The notes beneath the pieces were generated by a model. That model had not been told where the DNA came from. It saw nothing but the letters and a program-made list of their open reading frames with translations, and did no database searches. Made by a program: the position numbers and the translations under genes. This document shows, piece by piece, positions 11,970 to 21,213 of a stretch of 64,000 nucleotides of DNA. The DNA lies in the NCBI GenBank assembly GCA_023653785.1, contig JAMKCH010010190.1:1-64000 (forward strand), read 5' to 3'. How positions within the stretch are numbered: the first letter of the stretch is position 1; every line of letters begins with the position of its first letter. The DNA is from Ophioderma brevispina (taxonomy: Eukaryota > Echinodermata > Ophiuroidea > Amphilepidida > Ophiodermatidae).

Positions 11970-14413
11970 TTTCATTTGCAACATTCCTTGGATCTAAGCG
12001 ATGAAACCTTTTAACATTTGTCAAATATTAAACAATCAAAGAACTGGGCTCTTCACTCTCCATGGTTATTCAGGAGGACTTCGAATAATATGAGCGTGTG
12101 AGAAATGCCATTTATGCCAAAAGAGTCAATCTAATTCAATTTGAAAAATCAGGAACTAGATATAATCTAAGCCTAGGGCCAAGCTGCCCTTACTCTCTCC
12201 TTGCTGGCAGTAATGTGTTTGTTTCTGTTGTTTTTCACAAAAACATTACCGTCCAGTTTGCTCCGTGAAATAAATGAAATTGATATTTTCAAACACTAGA
12301 ATAATCCTTGGATAACGTGTTGAGGAATTTTACTTGCGCCTGACAAGATACCCAGGCTATACGCCGGGACTATTTAGCCGGCTAATACCTTATCTTGCCA
12401 ATAGTAGTTGAGTGCGCTGAATTTGATCGTAAGCAGCGTTTTAAGAAATGTACCATAAATTTTCAGACAAAGCAGAATAAATTTCACTGCTTGTCGCCCA
12501 CTTTACGCCCTAGACACCTTATACACTAGTGATAATCGCATGTTTTGGTGATTGGCTCATCATGATGATGGAATGAATATATTTGAAAGAAAAAAACATG
12601 GAAACCACCGACCACTAGTGTTTCAAATATGCTATCCATACGAATGCTTAAGTACAATGATATCTGTTTTGATAGTCTAATGAATATATTTATATAAAGT
12701 GGCAAGTGATCCCATTGACGACATCTCTGAATCCGCCTTTAGGTTCAGCAGGTGTTTGCTGGAGTGAAAGTAGCATTATGTACATTTACTAAAAGCTCTG
12801 CACGCGAGTCGCTGACCACAAACGTTTGCCAGTCTCCTGAACTAAAAATAAAGTTTGTGTGACGGTCGTCGGTGATACCTTTAGACACAAGAAAATTAGC
12901 CTAGAGCCACTAAGTGATCTTAATTTTGATAATATATCTTGTAGTTATATTATTTTGGAATTAAATTATTTATTTTATTCTGTATATAGCTAGATAAATG
13001 GAATTCCCTAGTGCTATAAAGAGGATAATGCAATCGGTTTATACATGTTCAAACACAGTTCTAGAAAAATTACTGTAAATAGATTGGGATTTTCCAGGAT
13101 GGTATGCTGCAAGATAACGATTGCAAAATAAGGTGTTTTCAATGAGTAATTCAAGTGACGATTAAATTGATAATTGAGAGTGTAATGCGCTATCTTAGAT
13201 ATGGTGCGAAACTGGCTGTGAATAAAGGTTGCTAAATTGGAAAGACTCTTCGCCAGTAGTTTGATATGCGAAATCGTTAGATCAGAGTTAGTATAGTACC
13301 AGGATATTATCAGTACTACGCTACACGGAGTAAAGGCTAATAGTTGCGTCGTCTTTGACGCCAAAAGGGATTTAGTTTTTGCAATTTCAAAACGTTTCTT
13401 TTGTGGTCCCAAGACCGGACATTTGCGACAGGGCATTGTGGAAATATTTCGAATCCATATATATTGATTTATATTGTGAAGATTTTTTCGTCGAGGGCCC
13501 TATAGAACCCCGTCGTGAAACTGATGGACATCGTTTCGCCGGACTGCCTCCGAGAAGAAAATATATTTTACTGAAGGAAGATTTCCAGGGATTATATTGT
13601 GGAACATTAACCCTGCATGCTGCCATTTTTTTTTTATTAACGTCTTCGCTGTGGGACATATCATCGTTGAAACAACTGGGAAACCAAAAAACTTCATGTG
13701 TTTGAATTATTTTAAATCTTTTCCAAATGTTTATGTCTATAAGTATAAAATTTCCTTGTTTTTTATTTTTTTGAAATTTGATTTTGTACTGAGAAGATTT
13801 TGTCGACTCCTGTAATCTCTATCGCGTTGCCTTCAGACATTCGACCACTCGTCACCTTTGCCGGCATGGGAATTATTCCCTCTGATTAACTTTTATCCTG
13901 AATATGATAACTGAAGGCGGAGAACATTCCCTGAATGGACAAACTGTCAATTCTGGACTTGCACGTTGAGGTCTTAAAGTTAACAGATAACCAATGGCCG
14001 TGATAGTTAAAACCCGCTTCCAGCCTATAATGAAATCGGAGAGCCAGATACAGTATTTTTTCTTCCCTTTTGACTTCAATCTCGCGGGATTTGATTGGCA
14101 AAAGAGATCAGATGAAATCCGTGAGCTACAATACAAGTTGATGCGATAGCATGATGAAAAATACAGAGGAAAAGTAGAAAAAGAAGAGATCCATAGTGTG
14201 ATTGAAAGAGAAGACTGCCATATGCATCACTAGGTCATGAACGTATTGTGTAAAACCGTGCTTATGAAAGTATGATTGACTTTGGACGAGTTAAAGGACG
14301 TTGTTTTTACGGTTTGTTACATGACTTCTTAAACTTTCGACGTATCATATCTGTGTTTTGTGTTTATTCAGAAGCAGTCAGGATTAAGATGCCCCTAATA
14401 ATGATTTAAGGAC
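11970..14413. other. no recognisable feature
   Basis: Mostly unique-looking sequence with short frames on both strands near 13014-13815. They overlap each other in several frames, and none has a recognisable domain or splice context. No repeat structure seen. Confidence 0.4.
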
Positions 14414-14669
14414 TAACACACACACCAAACACACCACCCATACACAAAAAAAAAAAAAGAGAGAGAGAGGAGAGACTCTCCCTTACCACCTAGCTTTCTC
14501 CTCCCGAGAGAGAAGAGGATATAAGATTTAGAGAGAGAGAGAGAGAGATATAGAGAGAGTATGAGATAGGAGAGGAGATATAACACACACACACACACAA
14601 CACACACCACATATATATATATATATATTATATATAATAATATATATATATATATATAATATATATATT
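14414..14669. repeat. compound microsatellite (CA, A, GA, TA)
   Basis: Successive runs of CA, poly-A, GA (top-strand purine), CA again and finally TA. It ends about 35 bp before the left pseudo-LTR of the Penelope-like element. A similar GA/TA compound array lies directly after the right end of that element. Confidence 0.95.
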
Positions 14670-14703
14670 ACCAATGTAAGCCGTACTCAAACATCACAAA
14701 AAA

Positions 14704-15105
14704 AGATGATAATATGTGTTGCATTGAGAAATCATATCATAGGCCAACGAACTATTGCTCACTAAACAGAAGAAACGAACTTGTGAGAAAATGTAGGACA
14801 CAGGAGAAGTTTCTCCCAGCAATAAAGTCGTTTTTTAGGCCAGTAGGCCTATGTGGTTTTTTATACAATCTGTTGCGCTTACTGAAACATTTCCACACGG
14901 CACAGTCGCGCAATCAAAGTGTGCCGCGGGCATCACGCACGCGCTTAAGCTCCCCCTTCACGCCGCGCACAATCCCGCCATTCGCGCGTTTTGTCAACTC
15001 TAGCCTGGTGGAGAATGTTTCAGTTCATACACCTGAGGAGTGTGGCGTAAGCCACATGAAACAAAGTGGAGTGTTCGATCATGAAGAAAAGAGGGACAGA
15101 ATAAT
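14704..15105 (+). repeat. left pseudo-LTR of the Penelope-like element
   Basis: Matches 17166-17575 along its length: ACTATTGCTCAC, TTTTTAGGCCAGTAG, TTTTTATACAATCTG, GTTTTGTCAACTC, TAGCCTGGTGGAGAATGTTT, TGTGGCGTAAGCC. Its first ~135 bp encode the C-terminal end of the element's protein in one open frame. The remainder is non-coding, unusually GC-rich for this window (14900-15000), and ends in the hammerhead motif. It differs from the right copy by many substitutions and 1-2 bp indels, so the insertion is old, or the two copies came from different tandem units. Confidence 0.88.
15024..15085 (+). ncRNA. hammerhead ribozyme motif (type I arrangement), left pLTR
   Basis: The conserved core CTGAGGA (CUGANGA, 15033-15039) is followed by a 7-bp stem II, 15040-15046 pairing with 15051-15057. 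Six of these pairs are Watson-Crick and one is G-U, and the stem is closed by a GTAA tetraloop. GAA follows at 15058-15060. A 3-bp stem III (15061-15063 with 15067-15069) closes a 3-nt loop, then an A at 15070 stands at the cleavage position. Stem I forms between ACAC (15029-15032) and GTGT (15071-15074). After a one-sided internal loop it continues between TTCAT (15024-15028) and ATGAA (15081-15085). The pair next to the cleavage site is A-G instead of A-U, so self-cleavage is probably impaired here. Hammerheads in PLE pLTRs with very short stem III are known. Pairing was worked out by hand. Confidence 0.82.
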
Positions 15106-15329
15106 TATAAGTTATATTAGCTCTATTTCATTAGTATCAGCACTCTGTCTAGCGATGGAATCTATGCTGTAATGAATATATGCTCTTCATTGTTGAGCAT
15201 CTCAAGCTCAATTGGAACGTCTGAACCTGGGATATTCGACAAAGAACATACCTCTAACGCATCATAAAGATACTTGAAATGCTTGATCGAGAAGACAGAA
15301 GCTCTTTTAGAAGAATGAGATGAAGGCTT

Positions 15330-16795
15330 CTTTTTCCTGAATCCAGAGGCGCAACGACACCAAAAGAACATCGGATTCAATACCACAAACTCACCAAAGC
15401 CGATTCCAGAGCTCCACGAATTTGAGAACAGAATGGTGCACCTCATCCAACACGTGAATTAAAGAAACCGAGTTGGGATTTCAAAGGAAACCTTTCGCCA
15501 AAATGTCAAGGACAGAAAGAACGACAAGAATTCTCCTCGTACCTGCTGACAAAACTACAAACTACCGCAGGACCCGGCGACTACAACGAACTTTTGGAAA
15601 AAAACATGACCAAATCATATAAGAACGCCCATGAATGCATCGCCCAGATAACCGCCGAAGAGAAGAAAATCGCCGCAAGCCTCGACCTATCAGACAGAAT
15701 CGAATGCATGGCCGAAACGAATGCCTTCGTGGACTATGAAAGACCACAAACCGAACTTTGCCAACCGCCGACAGGCCGATTAATCAACCCATCAAAATCC
15801 TGAGATCGGTTCCGTAAGTAAACAGATCCTGAACAGGATTAACAGTAAAGTAATAGATAACATATTACTGAATCAATGCAGAGTACCTCTTCAGTATTAA
15901 CGGGTACAAAGACATCCCAAACACTGATCATTTTCATTCATCGTTTCGATATCGTTGAGTTCTACCCATCGATCTCGGAAGAACTTCTTAGGAAATCACT
16001 CAAATGCATCAGAATTGACACAATACCAGATGAGGAATAACATCAAATTCAAGCCAAAATGTCGGTAGTATTTCAACAAAAGAAGCATGGTGGTAAAGCG
16101 AACTCTACGTCCATGTTCGACGTCACGATGGGTAGCTATGACGGCGCGGAAACGTGGGAAATGGTAGGTGCATATCGTTATGCGGAAATTAGTGTCGGAA
16201 CTTCCCGACAAATACAGAAACTATGTAGGCCTATACAGGGATGAGGCCTAGCGGTATTCGATGAATCATCAAGAATATAGAAATGTCAGAAGACAATTTG
16301 TAAGGTCTTTAAAGACAATTACTAAGGTAATCCATAAATGCAAACAAAAAAAGTCAACTACCTTGACGTCACATTGGATCTAAGAACGGGTGCATTCGGA
16401 CCATACACTAAGCCGAATAACGAACCTTTATACGTGCACAAACATAGCAACAACCCGCCGTCAATTATCAAGAATATTCGGTGGAACAAAAGACTTTCCA
16501 ACATATCTTCGACATGGGCGCATTCGAAGCAGCCAAAGAACCATACCAGCTAGCCACTCCGTAATAGCGGGCTATGGACCATCAGATACTTCAATGGAGA
16601 ACCACACAAGGAAAACAAACGCCAAAGCAATCGGCAGATAATATGGTATATCCCACCATACAGCGCCAACGTACTCGACCAAATATAGGGCCAAATTTTT
16701 GCAACTGCTTAAGGAATGCTTTCCTGAAGGGCACGCGTCCGGAAAATATTCCACCGCAACACCATAAAACTGAGATATAGTTGCATGCCGAAAAC
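15330..16795 (+). pseudogene. Penelope-like reverse transcriptase, broken
   Basis: RT of a PLE, which copies the element RNA primed at the cut target. In order and in shifting frames: FENRMVHLIQHV (about 15422); VPADKTTNY (about 15538); a long frame with KSYKNAHECIAQI and LDLSDRIECMAE (15606-15720) that shifts after AFV; then KDHKPNFANRR, with LINPSKSEIGSVSKQIL near 15780-15830. VVFQQKKHGGKANSTSMFDV continues into TMGSYDGAETWEMV at 16069-16160. The catalytic YxDDG block at 16231-16260 reads LYRD and then, after a one-base loss near 16243, GLAVFDE. Next comes [13 protein letters not shown] at 16353-16390, then [18 protein letters not shown]. At least five frame breaks are visible. Motif order and wording match the RT and thumb of PLEs. 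Start is uncertain because the N-terminus is decayed. Confidence 0.88.
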
Positions 16796-17245
16796 ATTAA
16801 AGACATCTAGCAACCCATAACAAACATGTTCTGAACAAAGAACATGAGAAGATCAAGCCCAAAGATCCAGAATGCAACTGACGCGAGAAAGACAAATGCC
16901 CACTAGCTGGCAAAATTCCGCCACCGAAGGTCTGGTCTATCAAGCCACCATCACAAGAGGGATACCGGGAAACGCGAACATATGTCGCGACTAACTGAAA
17001 CCAGTTCCCCAAAACCAGGTACAGGACCATGCAAACTCGTTCAGAAATGAAGCGTACCGAAACAGCACAGAACTGAGCAAACACATACGGAGCTTGAAAG
17101 ACTCCAATATTTACAATCTCAATTAATTGGGACTTATCACAAGGGAAGCCGAACTCAAAATCAAAAAGAAGAATCTGTGCTTGCATACGAAATTCATACT
17201 CATATGACATCCTGAACTATTGCTCACGAAAACAGAAGAAACGAA
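16796..17245 (+). pseudogene. Penelope-like C-terminal Cys motif and GIY-YIG endonuclease remnant
   Basis: A cysteine motif ECN-stop-REKDKCPLAGK at 16870-16914 precedes LVYQATITR at about 16934. In PLEs a CxC...C cluster sits just before the GIY-YIG nuclease, which nicks the target DNA. The later half, FRNEAYRNSTELSKHI with SLKDSNIYN (17039-17115), corresponds to the helical part of GIY-YIG domains. LCLHTKFI (about 17177) and the tail shared with the left pLTR follow. The central catalytic segment around 16960-17035 is scrambled by indels, so no intact catalytic residues can be listed. Same strand and continuous with the RT remnant upstream. Confidence 0.75.
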
Positions 17246-17575
17246 CTGGGTGAGCAAATGTAGACACAGGAGAAAAAGTTTATCCTCAGAATTATGGAGT
17301 TTTTAGGCCAGTAGGGCCTTATTGTTAGTTTTTATACAATCTGTATGCGCTATCCGGGAAACATTTCCACCCAGGCACAGTCGCTGCCACATCAAAGTGT
17401 TGCCGCTGCGCATCATCGCACGAGCTTAAGCTCCACCTTCACGCGCGCACAATCTCCGCATCGCGGTTTTGTCAACTCCTAGCCTGGTGGAGAATGTTTA
17501 AGTTCATAACACCTGATGAGTGTGGCGTAAGCCCAAACGAAACAAATTGTGTGTTCGATATGGAATAAAAAGGAA
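17166..17575 (+). repeat. right pseudo-LTR of the Penelope-like element
   Basis: Direct repeat of 14704-15105. Its coding part joins the GIY-YIG remnant without a break, so this is the authentic 3' end of the element. It carries several one-base insertions relative to the left copy. It ends at the hammerhead motif plus about 15 bp, then passes into a GA/TA microsatellite. Confidence 0.88.
17504..17565 (+). ncRNA. hammerhead ribozyme motif, right pLTR
   Basis: The core CTGATGA lies at 17513-17519, followed by stem II with the same GTAA tetraloop (17527-17530) and GAA at 17539-17541. The closing pair of stem II is G-C here, where the left copy has G-U. On the 3' side the inner three base pairs are intact, while one inserted base disturbs the outer half. 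Stem III is ACA (17542-17544) with TGT (17548-17550). The base expected at the cleavage position appears deleted before GTGT (17551-17554), which pairs with ACAC at 17509-17512. Together the two copies suggest an ancestral motif that satisfied every hammerhead rule. Each surviving copy has one different defect at or next to the cleavage site. Confidence 0.78.
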
Positions 17576-17582
17576 GAATAAT

Positions 17583-17702
17583 TTATATTTATATCTTAGT
17601 ATATGATCTGATGATATTATATAGATCAGGATAGATAGATATATAGATAGAGGATAGATATTTAGAGAAGATATATATATAGAGAGAGAGAGAGTTATTA
17701 TA

Positions 17703-17743
<41 letters not shown>
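17583..17743. repeat. compound microsatellite (GATA/GA/TA)
   Basis: Irregular ATAG runs, a GA run at about 17682-17693 and a long TA run to 17743. It mirrors the compound array at the other end of the Penelope-like element. Confidence 0.95.
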
Positions 17744-17746
<3 letters not shown>

Positions 17747-20700
17747 ATGATTCCCAATTACACGGGAATTAAATTAATTAAATGATCCGGACAAGATGTT
17801 GTATTTGTGCTGAGGTTAACAAGAGGACCCATATACATGCTGTACAACATTCAAGTAGCAGTTCTTGTGATGTCAGAGGCAAATCTTGTAGAAAACCTAG
17901 GTGCAAAACATGTGCTAATATTATTATCACATAATGCATATTGACGCTACAATCCAAATATTAGGTATGCACCCCACTATTGCTTGTTTGCTAAAAGACA
18001 ATTCAGTTAATGTTAACCTTTGGTAATTATGCCAACAAATCGGGTAATCTTATTATATCACCCATCTACTGTCCCATGTTCTAAAAATATTAAACTTTAG
18101 GATTCTCAATGAATTTCAGGAGTCCTTGTTGATACATAAATATTTTTTTTTTTCATTTCGTTAACAAAACTTTTCAGAGAATAGTCAATATACTCACCGA
18201 AATGTTTCAAAATGAATGGAACTGCTGCTCATGGAAAATCAACATTATCTACAAAATACAAGCAACAACTCAATTACGGCCGCGTGTACCTCATTCACTT
18301 TAAGTATAAAACACTTTCCCCTGTCAATATTTCCATTTATCAAATACATTACATGCCAAGATAAAGGTGAAAAGAAAAAAAGGCTTAGCTGCCCACATGC
18401 CTGTCCCTTGCCTTCGACAAAAAGAGATCCATCAAACATGTTCATTTCGAGTATTGGAATTTACTACGGCGTTTCTTGTGGATCAATTTTAATATATTGA
18501 TATACCTGACATTCATCTTGTTGTGAGCCCTTCGATTGTTTTGTCCACTCCACGTAAAGCCCCATCTCAATTAAGATACAATATAAATGCATATTATAGC
18601 AGCAAGGCATTTGTCTTCTAGATGAATGTTTGGAAACGACCACCGCATATTACGTTCGTGTAAGCCCTATAAGATCATATTCTTGTCTCGTTTGAAAGGT
18701 ATGAAAAGCCTGTATTGCATACTTGACAATCTAGGTATGCATTGTAATGAATATATTTTGCAAGTGTTTGCCAAATCGATCAGTTTCGCGCTGATTTTTC
18801 AATCCATTTTTATGTGAGAGCTAGAAACGTGATTTTGTAAGCCACATAGAGTATCGTGTAAATTAATATTGGTCGACCAAAGTGGAGCACATTTTTTTTT
18901 ATAATTTAATCATTTAATGAAATAAACTTTCACTTTATCGCGATATCGTTGCATTTCATCTTTGAGATCGAGAGTTTAAAATATGAGAGAAACATGCCCA
19001 AAGATACCATTTTTACATATACTACTGTGTACAAGGTTTTCAATGTAAATTATTGGATTCCAGGCTTTTTCCTATCTCGCAAAATTTATATAGTTACATT
19101 GACAATTCATTTTCCCTTTCAGTACAAAACAGGTGGATAAAACCATCGATGTGAATTTATTTATACCTGACTACACTTGTCTATGCTCTGGTTATGTCAC
19201 ATTGGGTAAAGATATTATAAAATGAATTACTTTGGCATGCAACTCAAGGCGTGTTGACAGAAATTGGAAAAAAGTCACTGATGGGTGACTGAAAATGTGT
19301 ATATTTTCATTTTAACCAACGTAAGATAACATCTGTTGTTTAATGATGGTACAATTTGCTTTTGATAATATTCATATCCACTTCCAAAGTTTAAAAGCAC
19401 TTCAGGAGTTTCAAATTAACAAGTTTCGGTGTATTGCATCTGCTATTCATACCCTTTTATCATTGAAAAAAGCCGTATAGTAACTAAGAAGCCCCGACAT
19501 TAGGTTTATAAGTTGCATTATACTCCATAGGGTATGAATCCTGTTAGCTCTCATATTGGTTAATTTAAACAGCTAATAAAACGCAGATGCATGTTTTTCA
19601 TTATTTAAACAATTTAATAATTTCTTAAATTATTATTATTATTATTAAAATAAATACATTAAATACACGACAAACAACGAGTCCTCAAAGCTCGGCAATT
19701 TTACTCATTAGAAGATAATTCCCGGATTATTCAAACATATCCATATTACCTCGAACTTCTAGATGCATTCTGTACAATTTAAAGACCTGCGTGATGTTCT
19801 CAATGCATAAAAATTATAATAGTTAGATCTTTATGTCTTCACCATGACCTTTATGGAGTAATTTCAAACCATCTTGCATTGTGGGAACTAACAAATGCGC
19901 ACCAGTGCTATCTTTCTATGTCATCAGCACGACAATAGAAGAGTATGGGTCGTACTAGCACTCCGTGCCTTATCGCTATAAGATCAAGGCAATCATTTGG
20001 GACGACAGAAATGAAATACCGGGCTAGCTGAGGCGTATTCTTAACAATATGCCTCAAGCATATTAACATGGTGGTGTCAACATTACAACAGCTGTAATGA
20101 CAATAAAGACGAGTACTTGTTGTTGTTATCATTTTAGAGACCTATTTTACGGAAGTTTTGGTTGTCAATGTTGATTTTAATACTGCCGTATCTAGACCTT
20201 ACAGACCCAGTTACTACTGCGCGTGATAGTGGAATAAAATAGAGACTCCAATATGGGATTATCACATAGTGTATTTCGGTTAGTTAGATCTTTTAAATTT
20301 AAAAGCAAACGCAAACTGTCACCAAATTTACTCTATATACTTTGTTTTATGGAAATGTGCAGTTTGGCCATCTTGTCGCAATCTTCATGATAGGCTATGG
20401 TAACATCTTCTTTGAATAATTACATTTTCCTTTCTTTCTTTGTTCGTTTGTTAGTGTTTTTCTTTATCATTCAGATTCATGTATGGTCCATACAGCTTAC
20501 ACTTATCTTGGACACTGTTGACACAATGCCGTCTGACAGAAATGCATCGTTATCAATCCTCAAACACAAAAACAAAAAACATTTGTTTAGCCCATTTAGC
20601 AAGCAATCGGGGAAGAAGTTGAAAGATGTTGTGGCACTTCGGCTCCCGTTTGCCAAACTTGGTTGATGCAGCAGAGGGTAAGCATCAAACTCATCTACAT

Positions 20701-21138
20701 AGATGAAGCAGTAAAAAATCTATGGACAAAGAGAATGCGATAATGTGCCAGACGGGGTCAGATAGCAGTCAGAGTTGTTGCAGGCCACGTGGACCAATCT
20801 TACCATGACATTTGCAGTTAGCAATGAACAAGGGTTGGTAATAACTTTTCGAAGGTATTCCGATTGTCGTAAGACAGGACACGTCATTGATCATCTATAT
20901 ACATTTATTCGATCACTGTAATATTTCACACAGTAATACAAAATCACGTTTTTTTAGCTCTCACATCGAAACAGATTGAAATATTGGCGCGAAACTTTAC
21001 AGATGGGTTTTGGGATCAAGGTCAAGCTGAAAACTCTATTAAATCGGGTAGTCACCGTATAAACTCACATCACTGTTTGGCCAGAAGTCACGACCATACA
21101 GCTATACGTGAATTTTCGGTGGCTATAATCAAAGACGG
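17744..21138. other. no recognisable feature; one TTA microsatellite
   Basis: About 3.4 kb of AT-rich sequence. A short TTA run is at 19627-19650. Small open frames (for example 18216-18500 and 20397-20666, both plus) have no recognisable domain. No long inverted or direct repeats seen. Confidence 0.45.
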
Positions 21139-21213
21139 ATTAACACACACTATTTGTGTGTTTACCGTCAGACGGTAAACACACACTATTTGTGTGTTTA
21201 CCGTCTGACGATA
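21139..21213. repeat. duplicated 36-bp palindromic unit
   Basis: The unit ACACACTATTTGTGTG plus TTTACCGTC with AGACGGTAAA occurs twice with a 36-bp offset (TATTT at 21151 and at 21187). Each unit is a palindrome centred on TATTT. The joined GACGGTAAA/TTTACCGTC words also pair across units, so cruciform or slipped structures are possible. Confidence 0.9.

Larger units (their letters stand above)
14704..17575 (+). mobile_element. degenerate Penelope-like element with pseudo-LTRs
   Basis: Two direct repeats of about 400 bp (14704-15105 and 17166-17575) flank a decayed coding region. That region runs from an N-terminal RT domain through a C-terminal zinc-like motif and a GIY-YIG-type endonuclease block. 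This organisation, with an RT plus GIY-YIG endonuclease and partial tandem pseudo-LTRs, is characteristic of Penelope-like elements (PLEs). It is not found in LTR or LINE elements. The first repeat begins inside the coding tail (SLNRRNELVRKCR at 14759-14797) and extends through the 3' untranslated part. That is the usual pLTR geometry, arising from tandem copies. The coding part carries many frameshifts and stops, so the copy is inactive. Both pLTRs contain a hammerhead ribozyme core. Family name within PLEs not determined. Confidence 0.9.

Noticed and set aside
13014..13436. 140-codon open frame on the minus strand
   Set aside because: No domain, no repeat support and competing frames on the other strand. 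Nothing indicates coding.
19905..19935. CTGATGA...GAAA on the minus strand
   Set aside because: Only four bases separate the core boxes, too few for stem II.
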